From Candidatus Gastranaerophilales bacterium (GTDB lineage Bacteria > Cyanobacteriota > Vampirovibrionia > Gastranaerophilales > Gastranaerophilaceae), in NCBI GenBank assembly GCA_944326615.1, contig CALVEO010000002.1:1-64000 (forward strand): a stretch of DNA of 64,000 nucleotides, given 5' to 3'. Positions within the stretch are counted from its first letter, which is position 1. Every line of letters starts with the position of its first letter. The notes below the pieces were generated by a model. That model did not search any database and had not been told where the DNA came from. It saw nothing but the letters and a program-made list of their open reading frames with translations. Below are positions 8,981-17,343 of this stretch, in pieces. A program made the translations under genes and the position numbers.

Positions 8981-11233
8981 ATGGGAATGGCAGCAGGACA
9001 GGCTAGATTATTATCAATCACATCTCGTATGTCTGATAATGAATTAAGAGCACAGCTTATCAATAATGATAAGATGCGTCTTGCAACAAAAAGCGCACAG
9101 GTCAGCGAAGCCTATGTGCAGGCACTCAATGACTCACAGATGATGTTTACCAATTATGATGCTGATAACAATGCTACTTATCAGCAATTAACGTTTAATT
9201 CTTTAACAGCATACAACCCTTATAACAACCAGTATGCAATTTCAAATTCAGCCGGTCAGGTTCTTGTATCTGAGAGAGATGCAGACTATTTTGAAAAATC
9301 AAACGGAGATTTGAACAAATTCTTAGGCATGTATGGACTGGAACAAACTACAACATATTTTGATAATTTGAATGAGGAATATATATTCAATAAGGACGAC
9401 ATAGATGCTGCAGGAAATACTATTGATAGAGCAGGAGAAGTTGCATATTATACCGGTAACACAACAAAAGACGGTAAAATGGAGCTTATAACTACAGGTT
9501 ACAATGCAGAAGAACTTGAAGCAATGTATTTCGGGGGAGACTTGCGAGATGACAATGGAACTGTAATAGGAACATATAACGGCTATTTCAACACATTACA
9601 ATCAGATTACTATTATAACTACTCAAGAGATTTAGCAAGCTTCAATGAAAAATACGATGCATACTGCAAAACTCTTGCTCAGGCCATGGATGAAAAACTT
9701 GAAGGGTTTAAACATACAGGTACTTCTATGGGCGAAATGACTATAGAACAAACATTAGACAAAATTGATGCACTACAAGATCTGTTAAACGACTCAGACC
9801 CTTCAAATGATCCAGATTTGACAACAGGCGAAAAGATTCTTGATTACGTGTCAGCTTTCATAAATGAAGCGAAAAAGCCAGAATACACCGGCTCTAATGC
9901 TGTGGCAAATGATTACTTTAACAATTTAGAAACAACTGTAAGTGATGCTAAAAATGGAGAGGTAACTTATACCAATATTACATCAGACGGCAGTGACTCA
10001 AACATATATTTATATGATAGTACAAGCAATAGATTAAAAATAGCTACCGATACTGTGTATAATGAGGAAACAGGCAAATATGAGCCTGTCCTAGATAGTC
10101 ACGATAATCCTGTATATAACTATGAAATTGCGGTAGGTAGTTCAGGGGTTACATTGACTGTAAAAAATACCGAAGAATATTTAGATAGCTCTGGTAACGT
10201 AGATACAAGTAAACCTATCGGAGGAACAATTGGGGCAAAAACTGTATCAAATACAAAAACAATTGATGGTGTAGAGTATTATGTATTTGAAATTCCAGCC
10301 AACAGTACATACGAAACGGAAGCATGCACTATTAAAATACCTAAAAGTGTTATTGAGCCAATGCAGGGTACTCCACCAACAGCACCTTCATCACCTACAA
10401 TATCAGAAACGACTGAACTTGAAGTTGGCAGCATGTTGAATGCTGCGCAGCAAGTTTTGGAATCTCTCCAGCAGAGCATTTACTCCGTCTGGGATCCGGA
10501 AAAATTTAAGCCCCAAAATGGCGATGCAAGATGGCAAGCATATACAGAATGCAAAGAAGCAGCTGAGAAATTATATGATACAATATTTGGTACAAATATT
10601 CATGGTGACGGAGATGATACTACAACAGTCGATGATGAATGGTTTGGAATACTCGGAGATCCGGATGAGATGTGGGATAAAGTACAGGCTAATTGTGGCA
10701 CTGATACAGATGCATATAAAAATTTCAAAAACATATATGAAGTAATAACCTTAGACAGGGTTATGAATACATTCGGCGAGCCAAAAGTAGCCTGGATTGA
10801 CACTAGTAGCGTAACTGATTCATACAACGAAAACGGCGATGCCAAAGCCCAGTGGTACACAAACCTCTTTCAAAGAATGCAGGACGGCGGATACAAAGTT
10901 TTGCAGGACGGACTTGCCTCTAGTCCTGAATGGATTCAGTTTGCATTTGAAAGCGGACTGGTTACACTTGAGCAGGTTGATTCGAAATTCGCCTGGAATA
11001 CAGTTATGTATTCAAACTGCAGTGATATCACAGAACAAACAAACAGCGAAGCAATAACTATAGCAGAAGCTGAATACAACGCAGCGATGAATAAAATTGA
11101 AAATAAAGATAAAATGTATGACCTTGAACTGAAAAATATTGATACAGAACACAATTCTCTTGAAACTGAATATGAATCAATTAAAACAGCTATAGACAAA
11201 AACGTTGAAAGAACATTCAAAATTTACAGCTAA
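8981..11233 (+). CDS. Large structural/surface-type protein of unknown family
   Basis: 750 aa, no named domain recognised. The N-terminal 60 residues (beginning MGMAAGQARLLSITSRMSDN) are helical, resemble a structural coiled-coil start and look like a defined module. The middle is rich in Asn, Thr, Asp, Tyr and Ser with few Cys, typical of exported or surface proteins. The last 70 residues are a charged coiled coil. There is no classical signal peptide. A filament or appendage component with helical ends (flagellin or hook-associated logic) is one possibility, but no flagellar gene is nearby. It stands alone: a 128-bp AT-rich leader is upstream and a hairpin-rich repeat is downstream. Confidence 0.6.
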   Translation: MGMAAGQARLLSITSRMSDNELRAQLINNDKMRLATKSAQVSEAYVQALNDSQMMFTNYDADNNATYQQLTFNSLTAYNPYNNQYAISNSAGQVLVSERDADYFEKSNGDLNKFLGMYGLEQTTTYFDNLNEEYIFNKDDIDAAGNTIDRAGEVAYYTGNTTKDGKMELITTGYNAEELEAMYFGGDLRDDNGTVIGTYNGYFNTLQSDYYYNYSRDLASFNEKYDAYCKTLAQAMDEKLEGFKHTGTSMGEMTIEQTLDKIDALQDLLNDSDPSNDPDLTTGEKILDYVSAFINEAKKPEYTGSNAVANDYFNNLETTVSDAKNGEVTYTNITSDGSDSNIYLYDSTSNRLKIATDTVYNEETGKYEPVLDSHDNPVYNYEIAVGSSGVTLTVKNTEEYLDSSGNVDTSKPIGGTIGAKTVSNTKTIDGVEYYVFEIPANSTYETEACTIKIPKSVIEPMQGTPPTAPSSPTISETTELEVGSMLNAAQQVLESLQQSIYSVWDPEKFKPQNGDARWQAYTECKEAAEKLYDTIFGTNIHGDGDDTTTVDDEWFGILGDPDEMWDKVQANCGTDTDAYKNFKNIYEVITLDRVMNTFGEPKVAWIDTSSVTDSYNENGDAKAQWYTNLFQRMQDGGYKVLQDGLASSPEWIQFAFESGLVTLEQVDSKFAWNTVMYSNCSDITEQTNSEAITIAEAEYNAAMNKIENKDKMYDLELKNIDTEHNSLETEYESIKTAIDKNVERTFKIYS

Positions 11234-11336
11234 TGGAGCGTGCCGTTCCATCCACAACATGCTCCCTCCCTTTGGTGGGAGGGGCAGCGTAGCCGCTGCA
11301 CCCGTAACATGCTCCCTCCCTGATTAGGGAGGGCTG
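11234..11336. repeat. GC-rich hairpin block with 16-nt direct repeats
   Basis: The gap between 11234 and 11603 starts with GC-rich sequence unlike the surrounding DNA. AACATGCTCCCTCCCT occurs at 11256-11271 and again at 11306-11321. Small hairpins lie between (GCAGCG/CGCTGC near 11285-11299; CCCTCCCT/AGGGAGGG at 11313-11333). Confidence 0.7.
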
Positions 11337-11479
11337 GGGAGAGGGTACGATTTGGAAGATAAGAGGGTAGGAGGATAGGAAGATAAGCTTTTTACCGTAA
11401 ACAGCCTACCTTCTTAGCTTCCTACCTTCTAAACCAGCTTGACATCCGGACTTCCGGTCCTCTAAATAAACCCTCTCCC
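11337..11479. repeat. MITE-like fold-back element
   Basis: A 143-bp segment bounded by a perfect 10-bp inverted repeat, GGGAGAGGGT at 11337-11346 and ACCCTCTCCC at 11470-11479. Inside are purine-rich (TAGGAGGATAGGAAG) and pyrimidine-rich (CCTACCTTCTTAGCTTCC) arms that can fold back on each other. The core 11384-11443 recurs at 59800-59859. A further hairpin CCCTCTCC/GGAGAGGG sits at 11485-11503. No coding sequence seen. Confidence 0.65.
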
Positions 11480-11603
11480 TTAATCCCTCTCCCAAGGAGA
11501 GGGAAAAGTTAAAAAACATATAAAGATTATGTAAGGAAATCAAACTTTGCATATTTTTTAGTTTATAATCAGAATATAGATAAGATAAATGGAGATAATT
11601 ATA

Positions 11604-11888
11604 ATGGAAACAGTTAATGAAATTCTTTCAAAATTGGAAAACGCTGACAACACTACTAAAAATGAATTGGAAAATGAACTAGTAAATATCGGTACTTCAG
11701 CTCTGCCGCAGCTCGTTGATGAACTGCAGGTGGTTAGAGGTATAAAAAGAGGTGTTGTTGCTATGACTTTAATTAGAATCGGCGACGCTTCCGTTAAATA
11801 TTTGAAAAAAGCTGCTGAAAATAACAAAGAATTTGAATGGGTTGCTCAATACTTAATCAGAGAAATTGAAGGTTCTGTTGCAGCTTAA
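11604..11888 (+). CDS. Small HEAT-repeat-like protein
   Basis: 94-aa helical protein. The pattern of two helices with VNIGTSALPQLVDEL and IRIGDASVKYLKKA resembles one or two HEAT repeats, which are usually protein-binding. I chose the ATG at 11604 because GGAG lies just upstream; an in-frame ATG at 11589 would place the GGAG inside the coding sequence. A strong terminator follows, so it is probably monocistronic. Function unknown. Confidence 0.7.
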   Translation: METVNEILSKLENADNTTKNELENELVNIGTSALPQLVDELQVVRGIKRGVVAMTLIRIGDASVKYLKKAAENNKEFEWVAQYLIREIEGSVAA

Positions 11889-11911
11889 ACTTCTATAATT
11901 ATAAAAGTTGT

Positions 11912-11940
11912 AAATCCCGCAATCAAAGGCGGGATTTTTT
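11912..11940 (+). terminator. Rho-independent terminator
   Basis: AAATCCCGC pairs with GCGGGATTT around an 8-nt loop and is followed by a T run. It ends the HEAT-like gene. Confidence 0.9.
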
Positions 11941-11967
11941 AATATTTTTCATGATAAAATAAAATTT

Positions 11968-13476
11968 ATGAATAAAAAGGGGATATTATTTTATATAACA
12001 TTATTCTTGCTGATACTTGCATTCTCTACAACAGCAAATAATTTTGACTTTGATTTGTGGGCTAGATTAATTGCCGGTATGGGAGTGGTTGAAGGCGGGC
12101 ATGTTCTTACATCTGATTTTTTGTCATATACACCGGTGCATACCTGGTGGGATCATGAATGGGGGTCCGGCGTAATTTTTTATATAGTATTAAAATTTTT
12201 TGGCGCATACAGCCTTATAATTCTACAGGCAATAATGTTTTTCTTAATATTTTTTACTGCCTCAAGAATTGTAAAAATGAGAGCCGGCACGCAGCCCTAT
12301 AATATTTTATTCTACTTTTTTGCACTGATGGCCGTAATGGGGAATTTAAATAACCCTGTAAGATGCCACATGTTCAGCTTTTTGCTGTTCACCGTTTTTA
12401 TTTATCTGCTTGAAAAAGTAAGGCGCGGAAACAAAAAACTGCTTTATTTGATACCGTTTTTAATAGTCTTCTGGAATAACGTCCATGGCGGAGTTGTGTC
12501 AGGATTGGGACTTCTTGGCATGTACGCGCTCGGCGAATTTTTAAATAATAAACCATTCAAAAAATATTTGATAACTCTTGCAGCATGTTTCCCCGTACTA
12601 TTTATCAACCCCTGGGGTTATGATTATATTAAATTTCTTTTTATGGCAAACACAATGCACAGACCATATATAGTCGAATGGTGGGGATTATTCTCTAAAT
12701 ATTACCTCACAAAACTTATTGAATTTAAATTTTTCATGTTTGCCTCGGTTATTATTGAAGGAATTTATATATTCAAAAATATCAGGCTTTCCTCTTTTAA
12801 AGAGTGGTATTTCAAAGAAGACAAAGTCAAACTTATTGTTTTATTATCTACATTATACCTTGCAATAGAGCATGTAAAACTTCTCCCGTTTTTTGCAATT
12901 GCATCAGTATGTTTTATCTATGAAGATTTTTACAAGATTATAGAAAATATTAAATTACCTGTCTGGAAAGATAAAGCAGTTTATGGAGCAATACTTTTTA
13001 TTTCACTGTTTACGCTTACTGCAAAAAATTTCTCGGTTCCTGCAGGAATTGATATTTATCCTGTTAAAGAAGTTGAATTTGTCAAAATAAATAATCTTAA
13101 AGGAAATATATTAACAAATTTCGGTTTCGGAAGCTATGTTTCTTACAAACTTTATCCGAATAATCTTATATTTATGGACGGCAGGTACGAAGAAGTCTAT
13201 TACGATTATATGGTGCCGGCACTGAAAGAATTTTTCCTTGCTTACCCGAACTGGAATTTTGTTTTAAAAAATTTCCCTCCTGATGTCATGATTTTGGAAA
13301 ATATGTATCCCATTTATAACAAACTCAAAAATTCTAAAGATTGGACAGTAGTTTATGAAGGCGCAAAATTTGGCGTTTTTCTGCCGGCATCAAAAGCAGG
13401 CAGAAAATTTATACAACCGACTGATAACACAAACTATTATAAAAATACACTGTTTAATACAGACATAAAATTTTAA
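11968..13476 (+). CDS. Polytopic membrane protein, possible GT-C-type glycosyltransferase
   Basis: 502 aa with roughly ten to twelve hydrophobic segments and a soluble C-terminal domain of about 140 residues. The first loop carries acidic and aromatic residues (FDFDLWARL, then WWDHEWGSG), as in GT-C membrane glycosyltransferases, where an acidic residue after the first membrane helix is catalytic. That match is suggestive only. No Shine-Dalgarno is visible and a TAAAAT box (11955-11960) sits so close that the mRNA may be leaderless. The patatin-like gene follows after 19 nt. Confidence 0.6.
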   Translation: MNKKGILFYITLFLLILAFSTTANNFDFDLWARLIAGMGVVEGGHVLTSDFLSYTPVHTWWDHEWGSGVIFYIVLKFFGAYSLIILQAIMFFLIFFTASRIVKMRAGTQPYNILFYFFALMAVMGNLNNPVRCHMFSFLLFTVFIYLLEKVRRGNKKLLYLIPFLIVFWNNVHGGVVSGLGLLGMYALGEFLNNKPFKKYLITLAACFPVLFINPWGYDYIKFLFMANTMHRPYIVEWWGLFSKYYLTKLIEFKFFMFASVIIEGIYIFKNIRLSSFKEWYFKEDKVKLIVLLSTLYLAIEHVKLLPFFAIASVCFIYEDFYKIIENIKLPVWKDKAVYGAILFISLFTLTAKNFSVPAGIDIYPVKEVEFVKINNLKGNILTNFGFGSYVSYKLYPNNLIFMDGRYEEVYYDYMVPALKEFFLAYPNWNFVLKNFPPDVMILENMYPIYNKLKNSKDWTVVYEGAKFGVFLPASKAGRKFIQPTDNTNYYKNTLFNTDIKF

Positions 13477-13495
13477 ACTATAGTATAATTATTAT

Positions 13496-14707
13496 ATGAA
13501 TAATAGTTTTAAATATACATGCTTGTTCGGCGGAGGCGCAATTCGCGGAATGGCTTATATAGGTGCTGTAAAGGCAATGGAAGAACTCGGGATAAACCCT
13601 CATACCCTTGCAGGATCTTCTGTAGGTTCAATTATTGCAGCTTTGCTTGCTGTCGGCTACAATGCAGAAGATTTGAAAGAAGTTTTTATAAAAGTAAATT
13701 TTGAACTTTTTAAAGATATTTCTATAGGTATAGGGCCGATTTTTGCGCTAAGCAAAGGCGAAGTTTTCTTAGAGTGGGTTAGAGAACTTATCGAAAAGAA
13801 ATTCTACGGCGAAAAGTACAAAAAAGGAGCAAACAGAGCCGTAACATTTAAAGACATTGACAAAAATCTGGTTATTATTACTACAAATCTTTCAAATTTT
13901 GAATGCAAAGAATTTTCAAGATATGAAACTCCTGATTATGAAATAGCATCAGCAGTCAGAATTTCATGCTGTATGCCAGGACTTATGAAACCTATTGAAT
14001 ACAACAATACGCTTCTGGTAGACGGCGATTTGCAAAAAAGCTGGCCAATGTGGAAACTTTCAAAAAATCTGCTTTTAAAAGATGAAAGAATTCTTGAGTT
14101 CAGACTTGAAGGCTATTATGACACGAATGACAAAAATGATATTTCGGGAATTGATTATGCTAACGCTGTATACAGCTGCATGACTGCAATGTCAACATCA
14201 TTTATTACCAATTTGTATGTTGATAAAGACAAGTTTGATTACATTGTTTTAAACACCGGCGGTATAGTCGTAGTTGACTTCAATATTAATGAAAACAAAC
14301 GTATAGAGCTTATTGAATCAGGCTACAACCAAACAATAAATTATTTTAAGAACTTCCTGCCAGACAAAAAATCAAAAATAAAAAATAACTATGAAGTAAT
14401 ACTTTCGCACTTGTCTAAAATTCAAAAATACATTAATTCTAAGAAAATAATAAAAGCAAAAATTGCACTGGGAGACTTATTTATAGATTTGTCAGATGTG
14501 GCAGTTATAATTGATAAAAACGATTATGAGGATATCAAAAATTTTAAAGACAGTTTTTTGAAAAATGTTAATTATCCTCCACTTTTCGGAAAAGTATCAT
14601 TAGATAATGAAAATTTGCTAAAGGCTGAAATAACTAGACTGGTTAATACTTTAAAATCAAAAACTGAAGAATTATCTGAATATCTAGAGTTATATCCGCT
14701 TAAATAA
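13496..14707 (+). CDS. Patatin-like phospholipase
   Basis: Serine lipid acyl hydrolase. It has the glycine-rich oxyanion motif GGGAIRGMAY, the nucleophile elbow GSSVG near residue 42 and the dyad aspartate in LLVDGDLQ, where DGD replaces the usual DGG. The C-terminal 130 residues are a helical extension beyond the catalytic domain. No signal peptide, so probably cytoplasmic or a secreted effector-type enzyme. A TATAAT at 13484-13489 lies 6 nt before the ATG and no ribosome-binding site is visible, suggesting a leaderless transcript. Confidence 0.88.
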   Translation: MNNSFKYTCLFGGGAIRGMAYIGAVKAMEELGINPHTLAGSSVGSIIAALLAVGYNAEDLKEVFIKVNFELFKDISIGIGPIFALSKGEVFLEWVRELIEKKFYGEKYKKGANRAVTFKDIDKNLVIITTNLSNFECKEFSRYETPDYEIASAVRISCCMPGLMKPIEYNNTLLVDGDLQKSWPMWKLSKNLLLKDERILEFRLEGYYDTNDKNDISGIDYANAVYSCMTAMSTSFITNLYVDKDKFDYIVLNTGGIVVVDFNINENKRIELIESGYNQTINYFKNFLPDKKSKIKNNYEVILSHLSKIQKYINSKKIIKAKIALGDLFIDLSDVAVIIDKNDYEDIKNFKDSFLKNVNYPPLFGKVSLDNENLLKAEITRLVNTLKSKTEELSEYLELYPLK

Positions 14708-14711
14708 ATTC

Positions 14712-14740
14712 TTGACATAAGAAATTATTTGTTCTAATAT
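14712..14740 (+). promoter_or_regulatory. Sigma70-type promoter for the repeat/tRNA-Leu transcript
   Basis: TTGACA (14712-14717), a 17-nt spacer and TAATAT (14735-14740). This is the best consensus promoter I found in the window. It would transcribe the 108-bp repeats and tRNA-Leu as one RNA. Confidence 0.8.
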
Positions 14741-14808
14741 GAATATACGCAAATAGGCTTGGAGCAACATAAAGAGGCTTATTGCAAATAAAATTGAAAA
14801 CAAAATAA

Positions 14809-15132
14809 CCCTTGGTGATAAATGCCCCGCTTTTTCGATTGATTATTGAAAAAGTATGAGGAAAGAGTAGACGCCGTCTACCGAGTCCGCCGGGGAATAG
14901 ATTGAAAATTTAATATGCCCTGGTGGCAAGGACTCCGCTTTTTCGATTGATTATCGAAAAAGAAGGAGGGGAGAGTAGACGCCGTCTACCGAGTCCGCTG
15001 GGGAATAGATTGAAAATTTAATATGCCCTGGTGGCAAGGACTCCGCTTTTTCGATTGATTATCGAAAAAGAAGGAGGGGAGAGTAGACGCCGTCTACCGA
15101 GTCCGCTGGGGAATAGATTGAAAATTTAATAT
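14809..15132 (+). repeat. Three tandem 108-bp structured repeats abutting tRNA-Leu
   Basis: Units at 14809-14916, 14917-15024 and 15025-15132; the tRNA follows at exactly the next period. Units 2 and 3 appear identical; unit 1 is diverged. Units 2 and 3 begin with the same 11 nt as the tRNA (GCCCTGGTGGC). Each unit can form two hairpins, CTTTTTCGAT with ATCGAAAAAG and GTAGAC with GTCTAC. In units 2 and 3 these are enclosed by GGACTC/GAGTCC; in unit 1 the closing stem is CCCCG/CGGGG. Retained pairing despite sequence change suggests a structured RNA. Units 2 and 3 carry an exposed GAAGGAGGGG. Confidence 0.85.
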
Positions 15133-15218
15133 GCCCTGGTGGCGGAATCGGTAGACGCGTCGGACTTAAAATCCGGTTGGAGTTAAATCCAGTGCCAGTT
15201 CAAGTCTGGCCCAGGGCA
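15133..15218 (+). tRNA. tRNA-Leu(TAA)
   Basis: Class II tRNA. Acceptor stem GCCCTGG/CCAGGGC, D-arm with GGTAGACGC, anticodon loop CTTAAAA (anticodon TAA), a long variable arm (TGGAGTTAAATCCAGTG) and T-loop TTCAAGT. Discriminator A; CCA is not encoded. It is the last element of the repeat transcript. Confidence 0.95.
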
Positions 15219-15223
15219 TTTGT

Positions 15224-15254
15224 AAAAAGAACTCTTTTATAGGGTTCTTTTTTT
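15224..15254 (+). terminator. Terminator after tRNA-Leu
   Basis: AAAAAGAACTC pairs with GGGTTCTTTTT around TTTTATA and runs into a T tract. Confidence 0.85.
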
Positions 15255-15340
15255 ATTAAGAAATATTAAATTAGCGCAAAATGCTCTCTATATACGGGAA
15301 TAAGATTAATATGCAAAATTAAAAAGCAATTTTATATCTC

Positions 15341-15382
15341 ATATATACTTTATATATATAAGATATAAATTCGGAGAGTATA
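15341..15382 (+). promoter_or_regulatory. Shared promoter/leader module, copy 1
   Basis: ATATATACTTTATATAT followed by TA-rich sequence, ATAAA and CGGAG, ending 42 nt later at the ATG. The same arrangement is found at 23414-23456 in front of a protein of similar build. The CGGAG serves as the ribosome-binding site. Confidence 0.6.
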
Positions 15383-16336
15383 ATGGCAAATGTAAATTTC
15401 TGGCATAATCTTGGTAATTCACTTGCAAAACTTGGAAGCGGTATGACGCAGACAGCCATGACTAGTATTGCGCTAAGAAACAGCACAAATTGCTGTGGTG
15501 GGAGTATCTTTGGCATGTCCGGCGGGTGTTTTGGTGGCAGAATGGGGTTTGGTATGCCTTCAATGTATAATCCAATGTCAAATCCGCTGGGTATCGGAGT
15601 TTTTAGTCCAACAAGCATGACAAACACAATGAATACACAATATGGCAATGCACTTGCATATCAATGGGGCTATCAATTAGCTCAACAGGCAAAAATGAAC
15701 AGCCTTGCATCTGCACAGCAGCAAACCTTATTGCAATCACAACAGCTTAACCAACAAAGGACAGATAATGATTATGCCGGTAATATAGATGAAAACCAAG
15801 ATACAACACAAGGCAGCGAATTTAATAAAGCGATAAATGCAATGGTTGACGAAGAAGGTAATGCAATAGAAGGCAAATCATATACTATTTCTAACCCAAC
15901 AGGTAAAGAAAAATACAAATCTGATTTAAGTGAACTTGGCAAATCATATCTTGCAGATATTGATAAATCTGCCGGCAATGCCGATGGAGAAATTACTGCA
16001 GATGAATTTATAAATTATGAAATGAAAAACGGTTTGTCATCTAAAGCAGATGCTGCCCAAAAACTTCAAGCTATGCAAGCAGGTCAAATTGCATTCTCCA
16101 AGTTAGATCAGAATGGAGATAACAAACTTGACTGGAAAGAAATGGCTGCAGCAATGGCAACATTTGATACCGATTCAACCGGCAAGGCTGAAAAAGATCT
16201 TGACGGTAAAATAACATCACAGGATTATGAAGCATGGTCTACAAATATGGTAAATCAATCCTCAAATATTTTTGATACTGCTGTTAGAAAAAATTATAAC
16301 CAGTTATTCGGAAAAGAAAAAACTGAGCAAGAGTAA
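15383..16336 (+). CDS. EF-hand protein with Gly/Met-rich N-terminus
   Basis: 317 aa. The first 120 residues are rich in Gly, Met, Asn, Gln and Cys (for example GMSGGCFGGRMGFGMPSM). Then come at least two EF-hand-like calcium loops: DQNGDNKLDWKE is canonical, while SAGNADGEITADEF and EKDLDGKITSQDYE are partial. No signal peptide or membrane helix is obvious, though the Gly/Met-rich part could associate with membranes or a surface. The 349-aa protein at 23457 has a similar low-complexity start and the same upstream sequence, so the two are probably co-regulated. It ends 2 nt from the convergent csaB-like gene. Confidence 0.75.
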   Translation: MANVNFWHNLGNSLAKLGSGMTQTAMTSIALRNSTNCCGGSIFGMSGGCFGGRMGFGMPSMYNPMSNPLGIGVFSPTSMTNTMNTQYGNALAYQWGYQLAQQAKMNSLASAQQQTLLQSQQLNQQRTDNDYAGNIDENQDTTQGSEFNKAINAMVDEEGNAIEGKSYTISNPTGKEKYKSDLSELGKSYLADIDKSAGNADGEITADEFINYEMKNGLSSKADAAQKLQAMQAGQIAFSKLDQNGDNKLDWKEMAAAMATFDTDSTGKAEKDLDGKITSQDYEAWSTNMVNQSSNIFDTAVRKNYNQLFGKEKTEQE

Positions 16337-16338
16337 TT

Positions 16339-17343
16339 TCAGATAATAAATTCATCAAATATTGACCAATCAAAAATTTTATTATCAGCAAAATATTTTA
16401 AAGAAGCAGGTTCAAGTTTTTGAAGTTTAGAGTAAATTTCTTCAAAATTTTCATGCGCATCCATTGAAATTATTGGGATATTTGCATCAGATGCTAATTT
16501 CTCAACTTTTATATCATAATTTATTGCGCAAGTCTTTACTCCGCACTTTAAGGCAGCAAGTATAGCATGAAATCTCATCGCAAAAAGATATTCAAGTTTT
16601 GAAATATTTGCTGCAATATCTTCTTCTACGATTTTTGTGTCAATTTCATGATTAAAAGCCTGCAAAATTGATTCAAACTTTTTTGATATTTCATAATCCT
16701 GAGATTTTTGCAGAGAAAAAATTTCAATTGTTTTGTCTGGAAATTTGTTTGCAATTAGCTGAGCAAGCTTGTTTAAAAGATTAATATTCACCGTTTTAAA
16801 ATCTCTTAGCTGAATCCCGACTGAATTTTCAGCAGCCTGCTTACTTATTTGAAGCGAATAGATAGGATCACAGACAAGTTCTGCATTTATCCCGAAATCC
16901 TTCATAATCTGCAAACTGTTTTCGTCTCTGACGGTGACCAGAGAACAATATTTCAATAAATTTTTAACTATGAATTTTGCGGTAAAAGATTTTAATGGAC
17001 CAATCCCTTGTGCAAATATAATAACTTTTTTGTTAAAAAGCAAACCGAGAGCAATTATAGAAGCATAATAAATAAGGCTTTTTAGGCTCGTTACATCCTG
17101 CAGAAGACTGCCTCCGCCTGATATTAAAACATCGCAATTTTTTATCGTTTTTATTACATTTTTAATATCAAATCTTTTTACAGCACTAACATTGTATTTT
17201 TCTACAGTATAATCAATATCAGAAGAAAACACAGTAATATCATCAGCTCCTATACATTTTAAGTGCGTTATAAGAACATCAAGTATCGCTTCATCACCAA
17301 AATTTTTAAAACCGTAATAACCAGAAATCGCAATTTTAGCCAT
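16339..17343 (-). CDS. csaB: Polysaccharide pyruvyl transferase, CsaB-like
   Basis: Transfers pyruvate from PEP to cell-surface polysaccharide, in CsaB making the ketal recognised by SLH domains. The start MAKIAISGYYGFKNFGDEA, the loop ISGGGSLLQD, IIFAQGIGPL and a C-terminal AMRFHAILAA are typical. I chose the ATG at 17343, which overlaps the upstream kinase stop by 8 nt, over one ten codons earlier. Third gene of the minus-strand set eda-kdgK-csaB. The link between a KDG pathway and pyruvylation is unusual. SLH-domain partners are not seen in the window. Confidence 0.85.
   Translation of the reverse strand: MAKIAISGYYGFKNFGDEAILDVLITHLKCIGADDITVFSSDIDYTVEKYNVSAVKRFDIKNVIKTIKNCDVLISGGGSLLQDVTSLKSLIYYASIIALGLLFNKKVIIFAQGIGPLKSFTAKFIVKNLLKYCSLVTVRDENSLQIMKDFGINAELVCDPIYSLQISKQAAENSVGIQLRDFKTVNINLLNKLAQLIANKFPDKTIEIFSLQKSQDYEISKKFESILQAFNHEIDTKIVEEDIAANISKLEYLFAMRFHAILAALKCGVKTCAINYDIKVEKLASDANIPIISMDAHENFEEIYSKLQKLEPASLKYFADNKIFDWSIFDEFII

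Noticed and set aside
14809-15132. T-box or other leucine-sensing leader
   Set aside because: No T-box sequence (AGGGTGGNACCGCG type) and the downstream gene is a tRNA, not an aminoacyl-tRNA synthetase.
14809-15132. CRISPR array
   Set aside because: Units are contiguous 108-bp tandem repeats without unique spacers, and no cas genes occur.
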